The position numbers were made by a program, and so were the translations under genes. From Cohnella sp. AR92 (GTDB lineage Bacteria; Bacillota; Bacilli; Paenibacillales; Paenibacillaceae), in assembly GCF_003990975.1 (NCBI RefSeq), contig NZ_RZJR01000013.1, positions 1-64,000 of the forward strand: 64,000 bases of DNA, read 5' to 3'. The number at the start of each line of letters is the position of its first letter. Position 1 is the first letter of the stretch. The notes below the pieces were generated by a model, which saw only the letters and a program-made list of their open reading frames with translations, did not search any database and was not told the origin of the DNA. Below, one piece after another: positions 25,412 through 34,067 of this stretch.

Positions 25412-26638
25412 TCACGCCTGCTCAAGAAGAGAGAGCACCGTGCCGAGCAGCACGTTCACGCCCTTCTCGCAATCCTCGTACGGCGTGAATTCCTCCTCGC
25501 AGTGGCTCTGCCCCTTGACGCTCGGGACAAAAATCATCGCCGCGGGAAGGTACGACGCCACGAACTGAGCGTCATGCCCGGCTCCGCTCGCCATGCGGCG
25601 GCGCGAGTAGCCGTAGTCCGCGGCCGCGCTCTCAACCTTGTCGACCACCGCCCCGTCGAACCACACCGTGTCGCGCCCCCACAGCTTCGTCTGCTTCACC
25701 GCGCAGCCGCCCTGTTCCGTCGGCAGCCCGTGGATGATGTCCACCACCTGCGCGATGATGCCTTCATCCTTGTGCCGCGCTTCGATCGTGAACACGACCT
25801 TGTTCGGGATGACCGTGTGAATGTTCGGCAGCACGTTCAATCGCCCCATCGTGTAGACCAGCTCGCCGTCCAGCGCTCCCAGACTCTCGCGGAACCGAGC
25901 GATCAGCTCAGTCGCCGCGAACAGCGCGTCCTTGCGCATGCCCATCGGCGTCGTGCCGGCATGGTTGGATTCCCCGGTAACCTCGATCTCGTAGCACACC
26001 ATCCCGACCACGCAGTCGACGACCCCGATCGTTTGCTCCATTTTCTCCAGGACCGGTCCCTGTTCGATGTGCAGCTCCAAGTACGCCGTCGCTTCCCTCA
26101 GCCGATTCGCCTCGTCCCCTTCGTACCCGCTTGCCGCCAGCGCCTCGCCGAAGGTGATGCCGTCCGCGTCCTTCTTCGCCAGCATCGCCGCCTTGTCGAA
26201 CTTGCCGGACAGCACGCCGGAAGCCATCATGGAAGGCTCGAAGCGCGCCCCCTCCTCGTTCGTGAAGTTCATCACCGTCACCGGAACCTTCGGAGTGATG
26301 CCGTGATCCACCAGCGTTCGCACGACCTCCAAGCCGGACAGCACGCCTAGCACCCCGTCGAAACGCCCGCCTTTCTTGACCGAATCCAGATGGGAGCCGA
26401 TCACGATCGGAGGCTTCTCATTCTGTTCGCCGGCAAGCGTTCCGTACATATTGCCCATGTCGTCGACGGCGACCGTCAGCCCGAGCTCCTCGCAGCACGA
26501 GCGAAAATAATCCCGAACCCTCACGTCCTCCGCCGACAGGCTGAGCCTCGTCACTCCATTGTTCGGCGTTCTCCCGTAATCCGCGAAAGCTTCGATCGTC
26601 TCCTTCAACCTTGCTCCGTTCACGAACAGCTTTGGCAT
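25412..26638 (-). CDS. Zn-dependent amidohydrolase, hydantoinase/carbamoylase family (M20)
   Basis: 408 residues from ATG 26638 (GGGGAGATCGGG upstream). Dinuclear metal-site motifs are visible: VIGSHLDSVKKGGRFDGVLG, NFTNEEGARF and, near the C-terminus, ASGAGHDAQ and GQSHCEEEFT. AYLELHIEQGPVLE is the substrate-binding signature. Members hydrolyse N-carbamoyl amino acids, allantoate or beta-ureidopropionate. The exact substrate cannot be read here, and no purine or pyrimidine degradation genes are adjacent. Cytoplasmic, probably a homodimer as in the family. It is read away from the AraC regulator at 26833, so the two may share a control region. Confidence 0.9.
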   Translation of the reverse strand: MPKLFVNGARLKETIEAFADYGRTPNNGVTRLSLSAEDVRVRDYFRSCCEELGLTVAVDDMGNMYGTLAGEQNEKPPIVIGSHLDSVKKGGRFDGVLGVLSGLEVVRTLVDHGITPKVPVTVMNFTNEEGARFEPSMMASGVLSGKFDKAAMLAKKDADGITFGEALAASGYEGDEANRLREATAYLELHIEQGPVLEKMEQTIGVVDCVVGMVCYEIEVTGESNHAGTTPMGMRKDALFAATELIARFRESLGALDGELVYTMGRLNVLPNIHTVIPNKVVFTIEARHKDEGIIAQVVDIIHGLPTEQGGCAVKQTKLWGRDTVWFDGAVVDKVESAAADYGYSRRRMASGAGHDAQFVASYLPAAMIFVPSVKGQSHCEEEFTPYEDCEKGVNVLLGTVLSLLEQA

Positions 26639-26662
26639 CCCGATCTCCCCTATCTCGATTAT

Positions 26663-26677
26663 GTTAGGTAAACTAAC
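26663..26677. promoter_or_regulatory. Palindrome in the amidohydrolase leader
   Basis: GTTAG-GTAAA-CTAAC lies 25 bases upstream of the amidohydrolase start. The 14 bases GGTAAACTAACAGA also occur at 442-455, upstream of the transposase fragment. It may be an operator or a coincidence of promoter-region sequence. Confidence 0.3.
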
Positions 26678-26832
26678 AGAACACTCCCTATATAAGTAAT
26701 AGTAGCGGAACCCCCCGAGCATTCAACTGACAAACTGTATAACGAGAACGGCCGTTTTTTTGCGCTGGCGTCGGAGGCTTGATCGAATTAACATGGTAGA
26801 GAGAGCTATTGTGCGGAAAAGGAGTGCGGTCG

Positions 26833-27735
26833 ATGAAAATGGGACAGTCGGCGGAGAGACGCAGCTTGGGAACATACGGCTTCCGGTTCGGGGAATCGGC
26901 GGAGCTTCCGCTATGCGGCTTGTTCGCCGTCGGCCATGAACGGGAAGCAAGCCCTGACTATAGCTGGGACGGAATGACGAGAAACGACGGTCCCTTGCTG
27001 CTGTTCCAATACACGCTCTCCGGCGGCGGGGCTGCCGAGATCGAGGGCCGGTTCCGCCGAATCGAGGAGGGACAGGCTTTGCTTATCGAGATCCCGGGAC
27101 GGCACCGCTACTACCTTCCGGAGGATCGGGACCATTGGGAATTCCTCTTCATTCTGATGAATCCCCGGCTCATCCTTCCCGTCTGGGAGGAAGCCAAGGG
27201 GAAGCTGGGAGAGGTCGTTTTGCTTCCGCCGGAGAGCGAACCGATCGAGCTGCTGCGGCAGATGGTCGACGATGCTCGGAACGGACGAATCGCGGATCCG
27301 TTCGCCGCTTCTTCGTATGTCTATCAATTCAACATGGCGCTGGGACGATTCGCGTCTTCTCCAGCCGCCGGCCATTCCGAATGGCCGGACAGCGTGACGC
27401 GGGCGGTTGCCTTCATGAGAAGCAACTTTGCCGACATGGTGGATCAAGAGCAGCTTGCCCGGCAGCTCGGCGTCTCCAAATATCACTTCCTGCGAACGTT
27501 CGCCCGCTATACCGGAATGACGCCGAACGATTACCTGGTGCGCGTGAGAATCGAAAGGTCGATGGAGCTGCTTCAGGCCACCGACTGGCCGATCGACCGC
27601 ATCGCCTCCAGCGTCGGATACTCGACCGGAAGCTACTATATCAAGATATTCCGCAAGCTGACCGGACAGACGCCCGGTTCGTTCCGCTCCGCCGGAGGCA
27701 GCCGCTTGAACTATCGCAGGTTGTTCTTCGATTGA
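26833..27735 (+). CDS. AraC-family transcriptional regulator with cupin-like N-terminus
   Basis: 300 residues; ATG 26833 is preceded by AAAAGGAGTGCGGTCG, so the TTG eight codons upstream is rejected. The N-terminal half is a beta-rich ligand-binding domain (LLLFQYTLSGGGAAEIEG, GQALLIEIPGRHRYYLPE). The C-terminal 100 residues form a double HTH (EQLARQLGVSKYHFLRTFAR and DRIASSVGYSTGSYYIKIFR). Ligand unknown; such regulators usually respond to sugars. Nearest candidate targets are the divergent amidohydrolase gene and, further down, the alpha-galactosidase. Its last 25 bases overlap the convergent HxlR gene. Confidence 0.88.
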   Translation: MKMGQSAERRSLGTYGFRFGESAELPLCGLFAVGHEREASPDYSWDGMTRNDGPLLLFQYTLSGGGAAEIEGRFRRIEEGQALLIEIPGRHRYYLPEDRDHWEFLFILMNPRLILPVWEEAKGKLGEVVLLPPESEPIELLRQMVDDARNGRIADPFAASSYVYQFNMALGRFASSPAAGHSEWPDSVTRAVAFMRSNFADMVDQEQLARQLGVSKYHFLRTFARYTGMTPNDYLVRVRIERSMELLQATDWPIDRIASSVGYSTGSYYIKIFRKLTGQTPGSFRSAGGSRLNYRRLFFD

Positions 27736-28064
27736 GCGTTTCCATGCAGCTCATCCATATGGGCGACATGGGACTCTCCCCAATCGTTAAGCGTCTGCAG
27801 GACGTTCGCCATTCCCTGGCCATACGGCGTGATCGAATATTCGACCTTCGGCGGGACTTCCCGATAAACTTCGCGATGAATGATGTCATGATGCTCCAAC
27901 TCTCTTAATTGTTGGGTCAGCATTTTTTTCGTAATGTCCGGTATCGCCTTCTGAAGCTCGTTGAACCTCATCGTACCATTCGCGAAAAGCCGGAGTAGGA
28001 TGACCGGCTTCCACTTCCCCATGAAGATCTCCAGCGCTTTCTCGAACTTGCAATAGTTGGCCAT
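27711..28064 (-). CDS. HxlR-family transcriptional regulator
   Basis: 117 residues with the winged-helix HxlR pattern: KFEKALEIFMGKWKPVILLR, then FNELQKAIPDITKKMLTQQLRELEHHDI, then YSITPYGQGMANVLQTLNDWG. The single N-terminal Cys (Cys5) is often the redox or electrophile-sensing residue in this family. It is transcribed divergently from the DoxX gene with about 155 bases between, so it most likely represses that gene. GGAGAGGGAGAC precedes the ATG. Its 3' end overlaps the AraC gene by 25 bases. Confidence 0.9.
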   Translation of the reverse strand: MANYCKFEKALEIFMGKWKPVILLRLFANGTMRFNELQKAIPDITKKMLTQQLRELEHHDIIHREVYREVPPKVEYSITPYGQGMANVLQTLNDWGESHVAHMDELHGNAQSKNNLR

Positions 28065-28219
28065 GTCTCCCTCTCCGATCGCTGCATGCTCAAAGGTTTC
28101 TTTTTCGTGCCTATGTTTAGTTAAAGTGGCTACTTCCTCGTCGAACGTCTATCGATTATTATGCACCTATCGGGCCGGCCGCGACAAGAATAAGACGATC
28201 AATCGGAGGGAGCTGCCGC

Positions 28220-28570
28220 ATGAATATCGCATTATGGGTCGTTCAAGGGTTATTGACGATCGGGTTCATATACTCGGGATGGATGAAGGTTCAGATCGAG
28301 AAGGCTAAGGCGTCTTGGCCATGGGCGGGCGAGGTTCCGAAGGGACTCGTTCTCTTCATCGGGGCGGTCGAGCTATTGGGAGCGATCGGGTTGATCCTGC
28401 CTCAAGCGACGGGGGTCGTATCGTCATTAACGCCAATCGCCGCATTCGGGCTTGCCGCCGTCGTGCTGCTGGGCGCGTTGTTCCATATTCGGCGCAAGGA
28501 ATACAAGGAGATCGGCGTGAACATGGTGTTCCTGGCATTGGCGGTCTTCGTGGCATTCGGTCGGCTTTAG
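28220..28570 (+). CDS. DoxX-family membrane protein
   Basis: 116 residues with four membrane helices in the DoxX arrangement (ALWVVQGLLTIGFIYSGWMK, VLFIGAVELLGAIGLILP, LTPIAAFGLAAVVLLGALF, NMVFLALAVFVAF). Ribosome site GGGAGCTGCCGC before the ATG. DoxX proteins are linked to redox stress, thiosulfate or quinone metabolism; the exact role of this branch is unknown. The divergent HxlR gene points to induction by reactive quinones or aldehydes, a common pairing in Firmicutes. Confidence 0.88.
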   Translation: MNIALWVVQGLLTIGFIYSGWMKVQIEKAKASWPWAGEVPKGLVLFIGAVELLGAIGLILPQATGVVSSLTPIAAFGLAAVVLLGALFHIRRKEYKEIGVNMVFLALAVFVAFGRL

Positions 28571-28706
28571 AGGCTGTAAGAGCAATTTTGTGCTATTGGA
28601 CGAACGATTTTACGGTAGAGGAACGGCGGGGAAGGGTTTACGATAGGTGGGACATCGCAATTTACTTTTATTACAATTCTAACTTGCGAATAAGGAGAGA
28701 TCCCGC

Positions 28707-29993
28707 ATGAACCATCGCCTTGCCGCTCCTACTCCGCCTCTTGGCTGGAACAGCTGGGACTGCTACGGAGCTGCCGTTACCGAGGCCGAGATTCGCGGCA
28801 ACGCCGAATACATGGCTGCCCACCTTAAGGATTACGGCTGGGAATACGTCGTCGTCGATATTCAGTGGTACGAGCCCGGAGCCGTGTCGAGCCAATACCG
28901 TCCGTTCGTCCCGCTGGAGATGGACGAGTTCTCGCGCCTCATGCCCGCCGTCAATCGCTTCCCTTCCGCCGCGGGAGGAGCCGGATTCCGGCCGCTCGCG
29001 GATTACGTTCACGGCCTGGGGCTGAAGTTCGGCATCCACATCATGCGCGGCATCCCAAGGCAGGCTGCCCACGCCGCCACTGCCGTCAAGGGAAGCTACG
29101 CCACCGCCCGGGACATCGCGCATCCGAACTCTATCTGTCCATGGAACACGGACATGTACGGAGTCGATGCGGCGAAGGAAGGCGCTCAGGCTTATTACGA
29201 TTCCCTGTTCGAACTGTACGCCGAATGGGGAGTCGACTTCGTGAAGGTGGACGACATCGCGGCGTCCCGCCTGTATGACACCCATCTGCCCGAGATCGGG
29301 ATGATCCGCAAGGCGATCGACCGCTGCGGCCGACCGATGGTGCTGAGCCTGTCGCCGGGTCCCGCTCCGGTCCCTTATGCCGAGGAATTCGCGAATCTCG
29401 CCAACATGTGGCGGATGACCGACGACTTCTGGGACCGCTGGGAGCTCCTTCTCGATATGTTCGATCGCTGCGAGAACTGGCAGGGACGCGCCCAGCCGGG
29501 CAATTGGCCGGATTGCGACATGCTGCCGCTCGGCCACATCGGCATCCGCTCCGTCGACGGAGGCGGAGCCGACCGCTGGACCCGCTTCACCAAGGACGAG
29601 CAGCTGACGATGATGACGCTGTGGTGCTTGTTCCGCTCGCCGCTCATGTTCGGCGGAGAGCTTCGGGATAACGACGAATGGACGTTATCGCTGCTCACCA
29701 ACCGCGAGGTCATGGCGATGCACCGGGACAGCGACGGCGCGAAGCTCGTATCCCGAGCGGGCGACCGCGTCGTCTGGACGACCTCGGTCGCGGGCGTTGC
29801 GCGCTATGCGGCGCTGTTCAACACCGGCGAGGCGGAGCTCGAAGTATCCGTCAGCGCCTCCGCTCTCGGGCTGAACGCCGCTGCGACGGCGACCGAGCTG
29901 TGGAGCGGAGAGGCTTGGGGCACGGTGGAGGCATCCGGCAGCCTTGCCGCCTCCATCCCGCCTCACGGAGCCAAGCTGTTTAAGCTGAGCTAG
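28707..29993 (+). CDS. Alpha-galactosidase, GH27
   Basis: 428 residues without signal peptide, so it acts on imported substrate. The GH27 start PPLGWNSWDCYGAAVTE, the VVVDIQWYEPG strand, nucleophile Asp182 in DFVKVDD and acid/base Asp239 or Asp240 in WRMTDDFWD are visible, with a C-terminal beta-sandwich from about residue 340. It removes terminal alpha-galactose from melibiose, raffinose or galactosyl glycans by a retaining mechanism; some relatives act on beta-L-arabinopyranosides. AAGGAGAGATCCCGC precedes the ATG. It is a single-gene unit with a strong terminator. No melibiose transporter is adjacent. Confidence 0.9.
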   Translation: MNHRLAAPTPPLGWNSWDCYGAAVTEAEIRGNAEYMAAHLKDYGWEYVVVDIQWYEPGAVSSQYRPFVPLEMDEFSRLMPAVNRFPSAAGGAGFRPLADYVHGLGLKFGIHIMRGIPRQAAHAATAVKGSYATARDIAHPNSICPWNTDMYGVDAAKEGAQAYYDSLFELYAEWGVDFVKVDDIAASRLYDTHLPEIGMIRKAIDRCGRPMVLSLSPGPAPVPYAEEFANLANMWRMTDDFWDRWELLLDMFDRCENWQGRAQPGNWPDCDMLPLGHIGIRSVDGGGADRWTRFTKDEQLTMMTLWCLFRSPLMFGGELRDNDEWTLSLLTNREVMAMHRDSDGAKLVSRAGDRVVWTTSVAGVARYAALFNTGEAELEVSVSASALGLNAAATATELWSGEAWGTVEASGSLAASIPPHGAKLFKLS

Positions 29994-30014
29994 GGAAGAC
30001 AGGGAGAATAAAAG

Positions 30015-30070
30015 AAAAGAGGTATCGAATTCTAGGCCAATATTAGCCATGGAATCTCGATACCTCTTTT
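30015..30070 (+). terminator. Terminator of the alpha-galactosidase gene
   Basis: Exact 14-bp arms AAAAGAGGTATCGA and TCGATACCTCTTTT with a 28-base loop, the right arm ending in TTTT. It starts 22 bases after the stop. Confidence 0.85.
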
Positions 30071-30146
30071 AGCATGCGATTCCGCGCGGCCTTGATAAGG
30101 CATGATGCCCTTGCTCTCGCTCTCCCTCTGCGGAACCTGCGCGCCT

Positions 30147-30377
30147 GGGATATTGAAGTTTGTTCAACAACTCCGCCGCTTCCTACGCTATCTCGATCTG
30201 GTTATTGAACTTTGTTCAATAACTCCGCCGCTTCCCACGCTTTCTCGATCTGGTTATTGAACATTGTTCAATAACTCCGCTATTTCCCCCGCATCCGAAG
30301 CCGTGTTCTTGAACTTTATTCAATAACTCTGCCCGCTCTCCCGATCCCGAAGCAGAGTTATTGAACTTTATTCCATA
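30147..30377. repeat. Palindromic array A: five units, exact 52-bp period
   Basis: Units start at 30147, 30199, 30251, 30303 and 30355. Each has arms GTTATTGAAC and GTTCAATAAC around a three-base TTT or ATT centre, followed by TCCGC; end units are degraded. The 24-base stretches between are alike for the first two and diverge later. They lie between the alpha-galactosidase terminator and the udk promoter region. No cas gene or leader is present, and the stretches between units are related, so this is not a CRISPR array. Confidence 0.9.
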
Positions 30378-30493
30378 ACGGCCATTAACTCCTCCTTCGG
30401 GAGCCGAAACAGGGCAGTTTCTCCCTGGTCCCAACTATGCTATACTACTGGAATTGTTAGATCGGCAACTAACTCCAGGAGGAGAAACGAGTC

Positions 30494-31117
30494 ATGCTTA
30501 TTATCGGAATTGCCGGCGGGACAGGCTCCGGCAAGACGTCCGTCGCCCGCTCCGTCATCGAGCGGCTGGGAAGCGACAAGGTCACCTTTATCTCCCAGGA
30601 CAACTATTACAAAGACTATCCGGATCTGAGCATGGAAGAGAAGCACGCGATTAATTACGATCATCCCTTCGCTTTCGACAACGAGCTTCTGGTCGAGCAT
30701 CTGAAGCTGCTCAAGGAAGGACAGCCGGCGTTCATCCCGGTGTACGACTTCTCGGTCTATGCCCGCTCCACGACGGAGACCGTGCGCCTGGAACCGAACC
30801 CGATCGCCATTGTCGAAGGGCTGCACGTTCTTTACGACGAGAAAGTTCGCGCGATGCTCGACATCAAGGTATTCGTCGATACGGACCCGGACGTGCGAAT
30901 CCTTCGCCGCATCATTCGCGACGTCGAAGAGCGCGGACGAACGATCCAATCCGTCCATCAGCAATACCTAAAGACCGTGAAGCCGATGCACGACGCGTTC
31001 ATCGAGCCTTCCAAGAAATACGCCGACCTCATCATACCCGAGGGCGGGCACAATGAGGTCGGCGTGCAATTGCTGGCCGTATTGACCGAGAAGTATTTAA
31101 ACGGCGAGAAAGAATAG
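30494..31117 (+). CDS. udk: Uridine kinase
   Basis: 207 residues with Walker A GGTGSGKTS at residues 8-16, the SQDNYYKDYPDLS substrate region, NYDHPFAFDNELL and VEGLHVLYDE. It phosphorylates uridine and cytidine with ATP or GTP in pyrimidine salvage, in the cytoplasm. The length is standard. CAGGAGGAGAAACGAGTC precedes the ATG. It appears as a single gene; a TATACT-like -10 lies about 60 bases upstream, just after palindromic array A. The helicase gene is read towards it from the other strand. Confidence 0.96.
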   Translation: MLIIGIAGGTGSGKTSVARSVIERLGSDKVTFISQDNYYKDYPDLSMEEKHAINYDHPFAFDNELLVEHLKLLKEGQPAFIPVYDFSVYARSTTETVRLEPNPIAIVEGLHVLYDEKVRAMLDIKVFVDTDPDVRILRRIIRDVEERGRTIQSVHQQYLKTVKPMHDAFIEPSKKYADLIIPEGGHNEVGVQLLAVLTEKYLNGEKE

Positions 31118-31231
31118 TGTTTCTCTAGCATTGAACTGGCATTGATCCGACAAACCACTCGCAATCTGAGGCTGGGTTGGTAGGATCGCGGGGTGAGGCG
31201 GGACCGGGCGATAAGGCGACGATCTGCCGAC

Positions 31232-33616
31232 CTACCCTTTCAGCTCCAGAAGACCCATCTCGAGGCAGGTCGCGACCGACAGCGTCTTCTCGCCGGACTC
31301 GAAGCGGATGTCCGCCTGGTCGCCGCTCAGCCGGACGATTCGGCCGACGCCGAAGGCGCGGTGCTCGACCGAGCTGCCCGCCTTTAGAACCGTTGCCTCG
31401 CGGACCGCGTTCGGGTTGCGGGCGGACGAGACCTTCGCCTTCGGGTTGTCGATGCGGACGACGGTCGCTTGGCCCGAGGATCGCTTGGCCAGCTTGCCCC
31501 CGGCTCGAACGCCCGCCCCTGTTGCTCCCGCTCTAGCTCTCGCAGCCGCTTCCATCTCGCCCCGGCCTGCACCCGCTCCCGCTGCGCTTAACGGACCGAT
31601 ATACACCTTGCCGGAGGGCTCCGTCCTTTTCTTTTCCAACTCATATTGCTCGGGGTTCTGAATGCGCCGCACCGCGTTCACGAACCGGGACGTCTTCGCC
31701 TTCGCCCCGTCCCTCCGCTCATAGGAGAGCAGCTCCAGCCGCCGCTTCGCTCTCGTCATCCCGACGTAGAACAGCCTGACGGCTTCTTCCATGTCCGCCG
31801 TCTCTTCGTCCTCGAACTTCTTGATATCCTCGTTCGAAGGCAGGATGCCGTCCACCAGATCGACGATCAGCACCCGCTCGAATTCCAGCCCCTTGGCGCT
31901 GTGCAGAGTCGAGAACGTCACCACGTTCTCGTTCTTGCGCTTCCGGGACGTCTTCATCGCCGTCTCGAGATACTTCAAGCGATGGGCGAACGACTCCATC
32001 GACTCCAGCCCCTCGGAGATGTCCTCCAGCGTGTTCAGGATGCCGATCAGGTACTCCTTGCGGAAGCCCAGCCTCTCGCACATCTTATCGATCGCCTTCT
32101 CGTACCCTAAGTCGTACCGGATCGTCTGGATCGCGTCGCGCGGAGCCATTCCTCTCATCCGCTCGAACGTATCCTTGTTTTCCTGCAGCAGCTTGAACTG
32201 GTAATCGCGAAGGGCGACGTAGTTCATCAGGTTATCGAACACCGAATCCGCGTTAGAGACCGCCTTGAGCGCCGCCATCTGCTGCTTCGTGATGTAGCCG
32301 TTCATCTTCGTGTGGATTTTCTCCAGGATGTCCGGCCTGCGGTCCGTGTAGCTCATCCTCATGAAGTTGAGCACGTCCTCTACGACCCAATGGGAGAAGA
32401 ACCGATTGTCCCCGTCCTTCATGTAGAAAGGAATCCCCGCCCGGTCGAACGCGTTCATCAGCGTGATCGAGGACGAGTTGTTCCGATACAGCACCGCGAT
32501 CTCGCGAAGATTCTCCTCCTCCGCTACCCGGTCCGCCACGAACTTCGCCTGCTGCTGGTAGTCGCCCAGCCGATGCGCGACGATCGGCTCGTCCTCGGGG
32601 TTGTTCGTGAACATGTTCTTGTCGTAGCGGTTCTTGTTCCGCTTGATGAAGCGGTTCGCCACTTGGACGATATTCCGCGAGGAGCGGTAATTCTGCTCCA
32701 TCTTCAGGAGCTTCGCCCGCGGGTACACCTTCTTGAAGTCCAACAGGTATTGGGGCTCCGCCGCCCGCCACGTATAGATGCTCTGATCGTCGTCCGCGAC
32801 GACGCACAGGTTGCCATGCGTTCGCACCAGCTTCTCCACGATCGCGTGCTGTACGAGGGACGTATCCTGGCTCTCGTCGGTCATCACGTAATCGTAACGG
32901 CGCTGATACTTACGAAGCAGCTCCCGGTCGTTCTCCATCGCCTCGTTCGCCAGAACGAGCATGTCGTCGTAGTCGACGAGCAGCTTGTCCGCTCCGTTAC
33001 GCTTAAACCGCTCGTACTCGGTCAATAGCCGATCCGCATCCTTCACGCCGCACTTCACGTTCTTCCATTCCTCCGGCGGAAGAAGCTTATTCTTCACGAA
33101 GCTGATATAGGTCGTCAGCTCGTCCATCTGGTCGTCGGTCATGTTGTCGCCCGCGACGCGCCGGTACAGCTCCCGAAGAATAAGCTTCTTGTGCAGCGGA
33201 GGCCGCTCTCCCTCGAAGTCGATCTCCTCCTCCAGCTCGGCGGCGTCGCCTTCGATGATCTGGTACTCGATACGCTGCTTGCGAAGGGAATCCCGCATCA
33301 TCTCGAACGCCAGGCTGTGGATGGTGGAGAAAGCGACGCGATCCCCCGCAATCTCGGGGAAAAACCTCCGGAACCGCTCCTTCATGTCCCTTGCGGAAGC
33401 TCGGCTGAACGTCACCGCCTTGATCCGCTCCGGCTTTACGCCCTTCTCTTCGACTAGATAACCGATCCTCATAATGAGCGTCGTCGTCTTGCCCGAGCCC
33501 GGCGATGCGAGCAGCAGCAGAGCGCCTTCCGTGTGGAGAACCGCCCGCTTCTGCACCTCATTCAGCTCGACGCCGAGCTCTTCCTTTTTCCTCGATAGAA
33601 ACTCGCTGCCTTGCAT
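31232..33616 (-). CDS. UvrD/PcrA-type superfamily 1 DNA helicase
   Basis: 794 residues. Helicase motifs in order: Q motif NEVQKRAV (about 19), Walker A ASPGSGKTTT (about 37), FSRASARDMKERF, motif II MTDESQDTS (the usual DEFQD reads DESQD), motif III VVADDDQSIYTWRAAEP, motif IV QNYRSSRNIV, motif V FSTLHSAKGLEFERV and motif VI VRLFYVGMTRAKRRL. A linker of about 80 residues rich in Ala, Gly and Arg leads to a C-terminal Tudor-like segment (GSSVEHRAFGVGRIVRLSG), as in PcrA. It unwinds DNA 3' to 5'. The helicase body is shorter than in PcrA, so it is probably an accessory paralog. It is transcribed alone. Confidence 0.9.
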   Translation of the reverse strand: MQGSEFLSRKKEELGVELNEVQKRAVLHTEGALLLLASPGSGKTTTLIMRIGYLVEEKGVKPERIKAVTFSRASARDMKERFRRFFPEIAGDRVAFSTIHSLAFEMMRDSLRKQRIEYQIIEGDAAELEEEIDFEGERPPLHKKLILRELYRRVAGDNMTDDQMDELTTYISFVKNKLLPPEEWKNVKCGVKDADRLLTEYERFKRNGADKLLVDYDDMLVLANEAMENDRELLRKYQRRYDYVMTDESQDTSLVQHAIVEKLVRTHGNLCVVADDDQSIYTWRAAEPQYLLDFKKVYPRAKLLKMEQNYRSSRNIVQVANRFIKRNKNRYDKNMFTNNPEDEPIVAHRLGDYQQQAKFVADRVAEEENLREIAVLYRNNSSSITLMNAFDRAGIPFYMKDGDNRFFSHWVVEDVLNFMRMSYTDRRPDILEKIHTKMNGYITKQQMAALKAVSNADSVFDNLMNYVALRDYQFKLLQENKDTFERMRGMAPRDAIQTIRYDLGYEKAIDKMCERLGFRKEYLIGILNTLEDISEGLESMESFAHRLKYLETAMKTSRKRKNENVVTFSTLHSAKGLEFERVLIVDLVDGILPSNEDIKKFEDEETADMEEAVRLFYVGMTRAKRRLELLSYERRDGAKAKTSRFVNAVRRIQNPEQYELEKKRTEPSGKVYIGPLSAAGAGAGRGEMEAAARARAGATGAGVRAGGKLAKRSSGQATVVRIDNPKAKVSSARNPNAVREATVLKAGSSVEHRAFGVGRIVRLSGDQADIRFESGEKTLSVATCLEMGLLELKG

Positions 33617-33747
33617 TGCCGCAATCCTTCCATTCTGTTCCGATCTCGTTGCTTGTCCGCAACACGCTTAAAGTCTAATGATATCGGTTATTCGGCCTCG
33701 GGGCAATGCAGAGGTGTTTCCAATCTCGTTTACATTCTCGTCTCCTA

Positions 33748-33981
33748 TCAAGCCTCCGTATCGATAACGCGGCCGCTTGCTTCCTCCTTCTCCCTGCGAT
33801 CGCGTTCGTCCCTGTCCTTCAGCTCCTGCCGAAGCATCCGTACCTCGTCCGCCAGCTCTCTTACCTGTCTCGAAGTCTTCGAAGAGTCCAGCGCGTACCG
33901 AATGATAAAAATAATGACGAACAAAACGATAAACCAAATCACCAGCGGGACGATAATGCCTACCGCGTTGAATCCTCCCAT
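33748..33981 (-). CDS. Small membrane protein with coiled-coil tail
   Basis: 77 residues: one long N-terminal membrane helix (VGIIVPLVIWFIVLFVIIFI) followed by a charged, probably coiled-coil tail (VRELADEVRMLRQELKDRDE). The ribosome site GAGGAGGATAAGC is strong. Proteins of this form are frequent in Bacilli and have no assigned role; they may act as membrane scaffolds. It lies 86 bases downstream of the next membrane-protein gene on the same strand and could be co-transcribed with it. Confidence 0.75.
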   Translation of the reverse strand: MGGFNAVGIIVPLVIWFIVLFVIIFIIRYALDSSKTSRQVRELADEVRMLRQELKDRDERDRREKEEASGRVIDTEA

Positions 33982-34067
33982 GCTTATCCTCCTCTAAGTT
34001 GTTGCTGCGATTAGGCTCCGATTATTGTCGCTGCCGCCGTTCCGTTCCATCCGCCGTCCTTCCGGCC

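Noticed and set aside
25346..26350. 334-codon plus-strand frame
   Set aside because: Opposite the M20 amidohydrolase, whose metal-binding motifs are clear on the minus strand.
30147..30377. CRISPR array
   Set aside because: Repeat and spacer lengths (28 and 24) look possible, but the spacers are related to each other, there is no leader and no cas gene in the window, and array B shows near-identical spacers.
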